DNA of 7,105 bases from Acidobacteriota bacterium (lineage in GTDB: Bacteria; Acidobacteriota; Terriglobia; Acidiferrales; UBA7541). The stretch lies in the NCBI GenBank assembly GCA_003224135.1, contig QHYO01000749.1:1-7105 (forward strand), given 5' to 3'. The notes under the pieces were generated by a model that was not told where the DNA came from, made no database searches, and saw nothing but the letters and a program-made list of their open reading frames with translations. Below are positions 1 to 5,589 of the stretch, one piece after another; positions within the stretch are counted from its first letter, which is position 1; the number at the start of each line of letters is the position of its first letter. The position numbers and the translations under genes are program-made.

Positions 1-102
1 TCAGGGCGCCGCATATCAGACCGACGCCGAAGCGGGGCGCGACGAACGCAACCAGCATCTCTCGGTGACCAACTGCTCCTCAGGCGTTGTTCTCAGATCA
101 CT

Positions 103-215
103 GACGTAATTTTCAATGTTGTAGTCATCTCAAAGCTCGATTTTTGTCTCGGGGACAATTTTTAAAACACGGCAACATGCTTGGGGCAATTTTCAAAAGT
201 CCATCGCGGTTAAGA
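103..215 (+). mobile_element. Possible IS21-family terminal repeat region (remnant)
   Basis: Two near-identical units lie 32 bases apart: GGGGACAATTTTTAAAA at 151-167 and GGGGCAATTTTCAAAAG at 183-198, with a weaker related unit, TAATTTTCAATG, at about 107-118. IS21-family elements carry several such GGG(A/T)CAATTTT repeats at their ends, and their outer end usually finishes ...GGTTGACA; here GCGGTTAAGACA at 206-217 resembles that with changes. This would be the right end of an element lying mostly to the left of the window. No istA or istB coding sequence is visible, and no target duplication can be checked. The assignment rests on pattern resemblance only. Confidence 0.33.
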
Positions 216-245
216 CAACTTGGTTAAGCACAGTAAGTCTGCACA

Positions 246-268
246 TTCACTTGCGTAATGCAAGTGAA
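246..268. repeat. Perfect 9-bp inverted repeat, possible operator
   Basis: The arms TTCACTTGC (246-254) and GCAAGTGAA (260-268) are exact reverse complements separated by the five bases GTAAT. No T-run follows, so a terminator is unlikely; the symmetry is more like a dimeric regulator site. No gene start lies close enough to assign a target. Confidence 0.35.
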
Positions 269-505
269 AATGATATGGATGTGCAAAAGAAAAAGGCCCA
301 AAGTGGAGTTTAGTGCAACTCTTTTGAACTCTCCATAAGACGGAAGTGGCCGCCGAATTCACCATGCAGCCACGGGCCTGCGCGCGAGTGAGAAGAATCT
401 GTGTTCTTTGCGCGACTGTGGTGGTCTGCGTGCGTGGAGCTTCACGATCGCACGGAATACTTAGCGGGCTTGGTAGCAATTGTGGCCGGAGCATTTGCCG
501 CTGGG

Positions 506-1360
506 CTATCTTGGCCGGCCCTTCGCTCCGCTCACTATAAGAACCTCTGCAGGGAAACTCATCCCACCGTCTGTGGAATACTCACGAAGAGATTCGAGCG
601 CTTGACGGTTCACTTCAGCCGACTGCTCCTTTGAAACCAGGCCGATTTGTTCACGAAGCTTGTCAGACATCTCGAGTCGCAGTGCCAAAAAGTCTTCAAC
701 TGAGATTGGCGCTTGCATTGTGTATTGGAGCAGGCGCTCGGACGAGGCTATCGCACCAGCCTCGGTAAGGACCTTCCGTAACTTGCCGGGACTGGCATAG
801 CGGAATGCGTCGTGAGCATCTGGAGCAGGCGGTGGCGAATCGACATACCGGTCGATGACTCGCAACAGCGAATAGTGGAAAGGATTTCTTTCGGCGAAAT
901 GCCAGACTGCCAGGGCCAGTTTCCGTCCGGGCTTAAGCACCCTCAACATCTCGCGAATCGCGTCGACAGGAGAAGGAAAGAACATCACGCCGAAGCGGCT
1001 GACCACAGCGTCGAATGTATCGGCTGGAAACGGCAGATGGTCTGCAAAGGCGACGTCAAATTGTGCATTCTTTAGCCCAAGACGGTCAGCCGCTCGACGA
1101 GCGGCTGCCACCATCTCGGGAATGGGATCGATCCCAAAGATCTTGCCTTCAGATCCGACCAAATCAGCCACGCTCAATGCCGGCTCTCCCGGACCCGTAG
1201 CAATATCCAGAACTGTGTGCCGACTGCCAATCTGCCCATCCTCGACAAGAGCTTGTGTAATCGGCGCAAACATCTGCCGGATGATTTCTCGGTGCTTCTC
1301 CCAGAACGGAGCGGAATCGCTCCATCGGTTTAAAACCTCTCGGTCGGGTTGCATGAGCAA
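506..1360 (-). CDS. Class I SAM-dependent methyltransferase (UbiE-like)
   Basis: A 284-residue cytoplasmic methyltransferase of the Methyltransf_11/25 type. The SAM-binding motif I is VLDIATGPGEPAL at residues 50-62; the acidic residue that should contact the SAM ribose is Asp78 in FGIDP; then come ADHLPF at about 106-111, the post-motif strand VVSRFGVMFFP at 119-129, and VLKPGRKLALAVW at 141-153. The length is normal and the end looks intact (stop TAG). The substrate cannot be read from the sequence: UbiE relatives act on quinones, but this broad group includes many unknown-substrate enzymes. The start could be TTG at 1360, which has a GAGAAAG Shine-Dalgarno eight bases upstream, or ATG at 1354, two codons in. 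It is transcribed away from the DsbD-like gene, so the two are not an operon. Confidence 0.88.
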   Translation of the reverse strand: MLMQPDREVLNRWSDSAPFWEKHREIIRQMFAPITQALVEDGQIGSRHTVLDIATGPGEPALSVADLVGSEGKIFGIDPIPEMVAAARRAADRLGLKNAQFDVAFADHLPFPADTFDAVVSRFGVMFFPSPVDAIREMLRVLKPGRKLALAVWHFAERNPFHYSLLRVIDRYVDSPPPAPDAHDAFRYASPGKLRKVLTEAGAIASSERLLQYTMQAPISVEDFLALRLEMSDKLREQIGLVSKEQSAEVNRQALESLREYSTDGGMSFPAEVLIVSGAKGRPR

Positions 1361-1575
1361 AAGTATAGCTTTCTCGCGTCGTTTTGGTGCGGCGTTCAGT
1401 TTAACTCATGGATTTTTGAGAAATATCCGGCAAGAAGATTGCCGGTAAGAACGCATACGACTTTGAAAGAAATTCCAAGAATAATGTCGACTCGAATCAC
1501 TTCGAGGCGAAGTACACGAATCGATTCACGGCGAACAATGTAATTGGGAAGCTTTTCCCTGAACTGACCGAGGAA

Positions 1576-2067
1576 GTGAGCCAGAATGTGGAAGCGCCGC
1601 ATCTGCGGCTCACCCTCACACAATCGGATCTCATCGTGGTCCCAGGCAGCCGAATCACTTTGGCTGCTGAAATCGAGCTGCCACCGGATGTGCACGTTTA
1701 TTCGCCGGGCGTAGAAGGGTATAAGCCGATTCAGCTTACACTGCAGCCCCTCTCGGGCGTCGAACTCTCAGCGCCGACATACCCGAGCACGAAAGTCCTC
1801 TACTCGGAAGCGATCCATGAGCGTGTTCCGGTCTTCGAGGGCAAGTTCCGGATCACACAGTATGTTACCGTGGTTCCTTCCAAAACTCAGGATGTAGTCC
1901 GCTCGCTCGTTTCAGCGCAAAAAACAATTTCCATTACGGGGGAGCTAAAATATCAGGCTTGTGACAAGGCGATTTGCTATCCGCCTACGTCAGTGCCGGT
2001 GAAATGGCAATTGCGGATACTCCCCCTCGACCTCAAACGATCTCCGAAGGCCATCCAGCACAAGTAG
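1576..2067 (+). CDS. DsbD-alpha-like domain protein, probable 5'-truncated redoxin-DsbD gene
   Basis: The 163-residue product is a beta-rich domain like the N-terminal (alpha) domain of the thiol:disulfide transporter DsbD. Its hallmark is the cysteine pair in YQACDKAICYPP (about residues 126-137), which in DsbD exchanges disulfides with partner proteins; PPDVHVYSPGVEGYKPI near residue 36 is another family-like stretch. In Acidobacteriota this domain commonly forms the C-terminal half of a protein with an N-terminal peroxiredoxin/redoxin domain. The frame stays open upstream to a stop at 1417, and 1465-1560 encodes HFEAKYTNRFTANNVIGKLF, which reads like the redoxin-to-DsbD junction. The redoxin catalytic part is absent, replaced by the divergent methyltransferase. 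No signal peptide is visible, although DsbD-alpha domains normally act in the periplasm. Starts are weak: GTG 1576 has its purine run directly abutting, while GTG 1588 has AGGAAG 11 bases upstream. It may be an expressed fragment or a remnant. Confidence 0.75.
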   Translation: MSQNVEAPHLRLTLTQSDLIVVPGSRITLAAEIELPPDVHVYSPGVEGYKPIQLTLQPLSGVELSAPTYPSTKVLYSEAIHERVPVFEGKFRITQYVTVVPSKTQDVVRSLVSAQKTISITGELKYQACDKAICYPPTSVPVKWQLRILPLDLKRSPKAIQHK

Positions 2068-2098
2068 CCTTGTTAGTTCGATCGAATTGATTCTTCTG

Positions 2099-2104
2099 AA
2101 AGGA
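2099..2104 (+). promoter_or_regulatory. Strong Shine-Dalgarno of the OsmC gene
   Basis: AAGGAG about eight bases before the ATG at 2113 (spacer AAAAATT) fixes that start. It shows that the reading frame interrupted by TGA at 2314 begins with normal translation signals. Confidence 0.8.
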
Positions 2105-2112
2105 GAAAAATT

Positions 2113-2589
2113 ATGGGTGATGTCGTTTATGTTTCAAAATCGCGTATCGAGCGCAGGCAGGGACCTCTTCGCATTGCACATTTGCCAGGCGAGTCCCAGC
2201 CAGTGTTCTTCAGCGTCCATGGGGCCATCGCTGAGCACTACAAAATTGCCCCAGCAACATTGAAGGAGTCGCATGCCTCAACCATTGACTATGTCATTTC
2301 AGCGACTGCTGGTTGAATGATGGGTACGTTTGGAGGCGCGCTGGAAGCGCGTCAAATCGATGCGAGCAACGGAAAGTTGATCGCGGATGTAACCGGAGAG
2401 GTAGAGACCGAGGAGGGTGTGCTTGTCATTCGCCGCATTCACGTGGCGATGCGCTTGGTGGCGCCTGAAGCGGCGAGGGAAACAGTCGAGCGCACCCACG
2501 GCATTTACGCCATGCGTTGCCCCCTATACCGGACGCTGCACAAGACGATCCAACTCACTTCCTCTTTTGAGTTAAGGACTCCCGCATAA
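2113..2589 (+). CDS. OsmC/Ohr-family thiol peroxidase with in-frame TGA (putative selenoprotein)
   Basis: Read through the TGA at 2314-2316, this is one 158-residue OsmC-family protein, close to the family's usual 140-160. OsmC/Ohr enzymes are cytoplasmic peroxidases that use two cysteines to reduce organic hydroperoxides. The second is present as Cys136 in MRCPLYR, matching the family CPV/CPL motif. The first lies in the central helix at the end of an ATAG-C-type segment; here the reading is VISATAG-[TGA]-MMGTFGG, so the stop stands at residue 68 in place of that cysteine. The spacing of 68 residues between the two positions agrees with OsmC (66 in E. coli). Sequence on both sides is well conserved and in one frame, and a SECIS-like hairpin follows at 2335-2353. 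Selenocysteine insertion is therefore likely. Alternatives are a one-base nonsense mutation of TGC/TGT, or re-initiation at ATG 2317, which abuts the stop. No sel genes are in the window. Confidence 0.8.
2335..2353 (+). promoter_or_regulatory. bSECIS-like hairpin downstream of the OsmC TGA
   Basis: GGCGCGC (2335-2341) pairs over seven positions (one G-U) with GCGCGUC (2347-2353) around the loop UGGAA (2342-2346). The loop starts 25 bases after the TGA, and its second base is G. Published bacterial SECIS models ask for a 16-37 base gap and a G among the first two loop bases, so the geometry fits. A lower stem of UUU(G) with AAA(U) is possible across a GGA bulge. Caution: the hairpin encodes GALEAR, a stretch I believe is conserved in cysteine-containing relatives, so part of the symmetry may be coincidental codon choice. 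Confidence 0.55.
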
Positions 2590-2773
2590 GGGCGGTCCAT
2601 AGCGTTTCCAATTTCGCATAAGTCGCAAGCGCTGTCGTGGTCACGGTCGAGGTTTCTCTCGATGATGCCGCACGGCACTACAAGGACTCCAACCAAAAGG
2701 GTGCAACGCGCCTTCTTGCCCGGATTGCTTACCGGCTATGCCGTGGCGTTGAAGCTGTCGTAGTGCGCTGTTT

Positions 2774-3133
2774 TTAATCTTCGGTCCACGAATACGGTGC
2801 AGGCAGCCCGTTCTGTTTGCGGAACGCTCGCATCTTGTGTTGTTGGTGAGTTCGGATTCTCAGGGCGGAGCGCGGCTTTCCGGTACACAACAAAACGAAT
2901 CCAGCCTGGCGGTCTTCCGGAAGATAAACCAGCGAATCGGATTGATCCACTTCGCCTTCGCCTTCGAGCCTCGCCGCACACGTCAGACAGTAGCCTTGAT
3001 GACATAGCGCCGGCAGAGCAATACCTGCGGTTGAGGCAGAGTCCCAAATATGCTTTTCCCGGCTGACCTTGATGCATCGTTCCTCGTGCGGCAGCACGAG
3101 CACAATCTCCAGTACCTCCGCTACTGAGCCCAT
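2774..3133 (-). CDS. Plant-type [2Fe-2S] ferredoxin
   Basis: A small soluble electron carrier (119 residues from ATG 3133). Four cysteines form the plant-type cluster motif: Cys44, Cys49 and Cys52 in LCHQGYCLTC (C-x4-C-x2-C), then Cys83 in FVLLCTG after 30 residues. The C-terminal tail PRSALRIRTHQQ...GLPAPYS is typical of a ferredoxin subgroup I associate with Acidobacteriota and Cyanobacteria. The start is uncertain: GTG 3178 would add 15 residues that do not fit the family and would leave 12 bases after the ferritin stop; ATG 3133 gives a 57-base gap; GTG 3103 has the best Shine-Dalgarno (GGAGG at 3119-3115, 11 bases away). It follows the ferritin-like gene on the same strand and is probably co-transcribed. 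An inferred role is delivering electrons to the ferritin mineral or to the neighbouring redox enzymes. Confidence 0.85.
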   Translation of the reverse strand: MGSVAEVLEIVLVLPHEERCIKVSREKHIWDSASTAGIALPALCHQGYCLTCAARLEGEGEVDQSDSLVYLPEDRQAGFVLLCTGKPRSALRIRTHQQHKMRAFRKQNGLPAPYSWTED

Positions 3134-3190
3134 ACATTTTGACGGTAGCCCAGCCAGGCCGAAAAGCCAAGCAGGCACCGGAAGGCCATT

Positions 3191-3811
3191 TTACGGATTG
3201 TAAAAACCCGCATTCTTGCTATAGGGAGCATGTCCTGGTTCGCCGCGCCGGAAGTGGCCGGAGGGGACAGTCTTGCCGTCGCGTTCATGTGCCAGCAATT
3301 CGATGAACCAAGCCTCGTGTTCGATTTCTTCATTCAGGATGCGCGATGCCATGTCGTAGGTGCGCGGGTCCTTACCGAAGGTCATATCGCAGATCTGGAT
3401 CCAGCTGCGAATCGCGCAACGTTCGGACTCGAGGAGCAACGTGAGAATATTCACGGCTGTAGGTGGGTCCGGCAATTTGGCGGCTCGGCAACCTGCTTGA
3501 TCATGAAACGCCGGGAGATCGTTCGGCAATTCGCCACCCAACTCATAAATACGGGGCACGATCAGCTCCCAATGAGCGCGATCCTCCAACCGTGCATCCT
3601 CGCAAATCTCTTTGTAGTCCTCGTGGCCTGCGAGATGCATTCGCAAAATCGTGTAATAGTAATAGGTACTGGCGAATTCCGCTGCCGCATTCGCAATCAG
3701 CATCTTGATCAGCTTTTCCACGTCGACGCCTCGCGCACGGATTACTTCGACTCCGACCCGCTGAGTGACGTCGCCATGTTTGACTACTGGCGTATCTTTT
3801 TTCTCGGCCAT
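3191..3811 (-). CDS. DPSL / thioferritin-type ferritin-like protein
   Basis: A 206-residue four-helix ferritin-fold protein. Metal-ligand candidates lie on each helix pair: Glu45 in [12 protein letters not shown], Glu76/His80 in LEDRAHWE, Glu130 in LLESER, and Glu162/His165 in EEIEHE. A cysteine pair, Cys132 and Cys141 (C-x8-C, in [12 protein letters not shown]), sits on the third helix beside the active site. Such a pair, with the following D-x-T and ILNEEIEHE pattern, is the mark of Dps-like (DPSL) or thioferritin proteins, which store iron while consuming peroxide and resemble both Dps and bacterioferritin. The start is secure: GGGAGG at 3822-3817 lies five bases before ATG. It is divergent from an OxyR-type regulator across a region with an OxyR-like operator, and a ferredoxin gene follows it, so peroxide induction is a reasonable inference. 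Confidence 0.85.
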   Translation of the reverse strand: MAEKKDTPVVKHGDVTQRVGVEVIRARGVDVEKLIKMLIANAAAEFASTYYYYTILRMHLAGHEDYKEICEDARLEDRAHWELIVPRIYELGGELPNDLPAFHDQAGCRAAKLPDPPTAVNILTLLLESERCAIRSWIQICDMTFGKDPRTYDMASRILNEEIEHEAWFIELLAHERDGKTVPSGHFRRGEPGHAPYSKNAGFYNP

Positions 3812-3863
3812 GGAAACCTCCCTTTCGCTACGGACTCTAGCGCCCGGTTGCGCCAGAGGTCTA

Positions 3864-3900
3864 AGATATAGTTTCTATCGCACGCATAGTGCTTTCCTTT
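3864..3900. promoter_or_regulatory. OxyR-like operator in the divergent ferritin/oxyR promoter region
   Basis: Four tetrads with exact seven-base spacing: AGAT (3864), CTAT (3875), ATAG (3886), CTTT (3897). The E. coli OxyR consensus is ATAG-N7-CTAT-N7-ATAG-N7-CTAT; 13 of the 16 defined bases match, and both central tetrads are perfect. An extra ATAG at 3868 makes a short palindrome with the CTAT at 3875. The site lies between a peroxide-type ferritin gene and an oxyR-like gene, where an OxyR site would be expected for autoregulation and target control. Confidence 0.6.
3865..3870 (-). promoter_or_regulatory. Candidate -10 element for the ferritin-like gene
   Basis: On the minus strand this reads TATATC, about 55 bases before the ferritin ATG, with no good -35 box at 17 bases. 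A weak -35 overlapped by an activator site is what an OxyR-activated promoter would show. Judged by eye only. Confidence 0.3.
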
Positions 3901-3969
3901 GGCGGTGATCCTTCCGACCCCCTGCCCTTCGAAGGAGCTCAGGCGCCGACCGCGGAACGGTGGCCGACC

Positions 3970-4875
3970 ATGCAGATCCATCAGCTTCGTTACTTTTGTG
4001 CAGTCGCCAAAATGGGCAGCTTTACCCGCGCCGCACAGCATGAACATCTTGCGCAGCCTTCCCTTTCCCAGCAGGTACGAAAACTCGAGGACGAATTGGG
4101 AACCCGGCTGTTTGATCGTCTCGGGCGGACGGTACGATTGACGCGGCTGGGCGAAGCGTTCCTGCCGCGTGCCGAGGACATCTTGCGGCAGGTAGCCTCA
4201 GACAAATAGGAAATCCATGAGATGGCAGGAGTGGAGTAGGGCAAGCTGGTCATCGGAGCAATCCCCACTATAGCGCCGTATTTCCTGGCTCTGCGTTTGG
4301 CCAGCTTTGCGAAGACGTTCCCGCACGTTCAGGTTGAGGTCGTGGAAGAAGCGACGCACGAGCTTCTTAATCGCATACACGAAGGTGGCGCCGACCTCGC
4401 AATTCTTGCGTTGCCGGTCCCGAGCAACAATTGCCTTTGCCAGGAAGTGTTTCGCGAGCGCCTGTATGCTGTCGTTCCCCACGACCACAGGCTGGCATCG
4501 GTGACTCGCCTTCATCTTAAACAAATCGAGAGCGATCCGTTTCTCTTGCTCAAGGAGGGCCATTGCTTTCGCGAAAATACTCTCGCAGCGTGCCGACGTG
4601 CCCGCTTGCATCCCAACGTGGTTTTTGAGAGTGGTCAGTTCGCGACCATCCTGGCGATGGTGGCTGCCGGCACAGGAGTTTCTGTCGTGCCGGAGATGGC
4701 TATCGAGCGGCGCGAAGGATGCCGGTTCATTCCGCTTGCGGATGAGAGCGCGTACCGACGGGTGGGAATCGTGGAATTGAAACGGCATTTTCGCAGCCGC
4801 GTGCACCGCGTGTTCCTGGAGCACTTGCGCCACGGCCCGCATGGAGCGCCGCTATACAAGGGTAAGGAAGTGTAG
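3970..4875 (+). pseudogene. oxyR: OxyR-type LysR regulator interrupted by two in-frame TAG codons
   Basis: Read continuously the gene gives 301 residues, the normal LysR length. Residues 1-63 (MQIHQLRYFCAVAKMGSFTR onward) are the winged HTH, with LAQPSLSQQVRKLEDELG as recognition region. The effector domain includes LLLKEGHCFREN with Cys199 and then Cys208 (C-x8-C), the same spacing and numbering as the peroxide-sensing pair of E. coli OxyR, which turns oxidation into promoter activation. TAG codons replace residues 80 (4207-4209) and 90 (4237-4239) in the linker after the HTH; both are compatible with CAG-to-TAG changes, and no frameshift is present. TAG also ends several intact genes here, so the codon is not reassigned. 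A loss-of-function allele is most likely; a separate HTH peptide and a re-initiated effector domain (TTG 4297) are possible. Start ATG 3970 has weak GGTGG six bases upstream; GTG 3889 would add residues the family lacks. Confidence 0.8.
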
Positions 4876-5188
4876 ACCAATCGAGTCACCGGACTCGAAA
4901 CAGCCACCAACCTGAGAAGGAAGATCTGTTCCTGCTGGCTCACCTCAGCCCACACAACACTTTGGTGGCTTTTGCGCTAGTCCGCTCGTGTTAACCGCAG
5001 ACGGCTGTCGGTTTGAGCGCCGCCGTTATTTTTTCCGCTTCAGCGCCAGTTCGTTTGTCGCTCCATCCACATCTAGCGTTATGGCAAGCGCGTTGAAATT
5101 CCATTCGCTTCAATTCGTCCTTGGTGAGCGGCACTGGGGATAGTATCCGCGCACTCAAGCTTTTCGCATCGGTAAGAGGGAGGGCAAG
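4876..5188. other. Intergenic region between oxyR and the DUF1059 gene
   Basis: This holds a 7-bp hairpin directly after the oxyR stop (TCGAGTC at 4881-4887, GACTCGA at 4892-4898, loop ACCG) that lacks a T-run and so is a poor intrinsic terminator. On the minus strand a 55-codon open stretch runs from TTG 5158 to TAA 4991, with two cysteines in ACHNARCGW, but it has no convincing Shine-Dalgarno and no recognisable family. Nothing else is evident apart from the Shine-Dalgarno for the next gene at the right end. Confidence 0.35.
5178..5183 (+). promoter_or_regulatory. Shine-Dalgarno deciding an ATT start
   Basis: GGGAGG lies five bases before the ATT at 5189. The open frame upstream, back to the TAG at 5141, has no ATG, GTG or TTG, so this site is the main evidence for initiation at ATT. 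Confidence 0.6.
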
Positions 5189-5380
5189 ATTACAAAAGTC
5201 TTAACCTGTAGGGATGTCGGTCTCGATTGTGACTTCGTAGCTCGTGGGGCAACCGTGGAAGAAGTCATGGAGAAAGCAAGGGAGCACGCGACCAAAGACT
5301 ATGGATTTGCGGATATTCCTCCAGAGTTAGTTGACAAAACAAAAGCTGCAATCCGCGACGAAGAGGCCGCAACCGCCTGA
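5189..5380 (+). CDS. Small DUF1059-family protein with a non-canonical ATT start
   Basis: A 63-residue protein beginning (Met)TKVLTCRDVGLDCDF and continuing with VARGATVEEVMEKAREHA and FADIPPELVDKTKAAI, which is the complete DUF1059 pattern: an N-terminal TCRDVG-DCDF motif with two cysteines, then an amphipathic helix with HA, then a short C-terminal helix. The family's function is unknown; such proteins are soluble and about 55-65 residues long. The family N-terminus falls exactly at the ATT codon, and a strong Shine-Dalgarno is placed correctly, so ATT either works as a rare start (as in infC) or is a mutated ATG. It is followed after 29 bases by an intrinsic terminator, consistent with a monocistronic small transcript. 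Confidence 0.75.
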   Translation: MTKVLTCRDVGLDCDFVARGATVEEVMEKAREHATKDYGFADIPPELVDKTKAAIRDEEAATA

Positions 5381-5409
5381 CAGGATTCAGCTCAAAACAA
5401 AACGGACAC

Positions 5410-5442
5410 GAGCCGACCCGAATCGGGGTCGGCTCTTTTTTT
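5410..5442 (+). terminator. Rho-independent terminator after the DUF1059 gene
   Basis: Arms GAGCCGACCC (5410-5419) and GGGTCGGCTC (5426-5435) pair perfectly over ten bases around a six-base loop and are followed at once by seven T's (5436-5442). The T-run is on the plus strand only, so it serves the DUF1059 transcript; the convergent receptor gene ends 148 bases further on. Confidence 0.9.
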
Positions 5443-5589
5443 GATGGTCATGCTCCTGCTAAGTTCGGTTTACCGAAGAACTGGGAACGACATCTCCGGT
5501 TTGATTCCCGTGTACACATCTGTGTTTTCTCGGGATCCATTTCGCCATGATCACGGGACCAGCCTGAGCCCTTTACTGTCAGTCGAATG

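Larger units (their letters stand above)
1..505. other. Left flank without a convincing gene
   Basis: No complete gene can be supported here. On the plus strand an open frame enters from the left edge and stops with TAA at 107-109; its 35 codons read protein-like but match nothing I recognise. On the minus strand an ATG at 58-56 opens a hydrophobic reading that runs off the left edge, an equally weak alternative. From about 103 to 215 the DNA is AT-rich with repeated GGGGACAATTTT-like units (see the separate entry). The stretch 340-505 has open frames on both strands, one encoding a hydrophobic segment just before the convergent methyltransferase end, but none has a ribosome binding site or a recognisable product. 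Confidence 0.4.

Noticed and set aside
401..634. Plus-strand open frame with a hydrophobic segment (EYLAGLVAIVAGAFAAGL)
   Set aside because: More than half of it is antisense to the well-supported methyltransferase, there is no ribosome binding site, and the sequence after the hydrophobic part is shadow-like.
2077..2086. Palindrome TTCGATCGAA upstream of the OsmC gene as an operator
   Set aside because: A ten-base palindrome made of CGAT-type words is easily found by chance, and it has no flanking symmetry.
2736..3170. Alternative minus-strand frame overlapping the ferredoxin gene
   Set aside because: It lacks any family features, whereas the overlapping frame carries the complete four-cysteine [2Fe-2S] motif.
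3230..3871. Long plus-strand open frame opposite the ferritin-like gene
   Set aside because: It is the antisense shadow of the ferritin-like gene, which has a strong ribosome binding site and conserved metal ligands.
4207..4239. TAG codons as pyrrolysine or a reassigned amber codon
   Set aside because: TAG ends the methyltransferase, the DsbD-like gene, the oxyR gene itself and the receptor, so it works as a stop here, and LysR proteins have no pyrrolysine precedent.
4198..4842. Long minus-strand open frame opposite the LysR gene
   Set aside because: It is antisense to the OxyR effector domain; the plus frame has the conserved GHC motif and LysR architecture.
4881..4898. Hairpin after oxyR as an intrinsic terminator
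   Set aside because: The stem is only seven pairs and no T-run follows on either strand.
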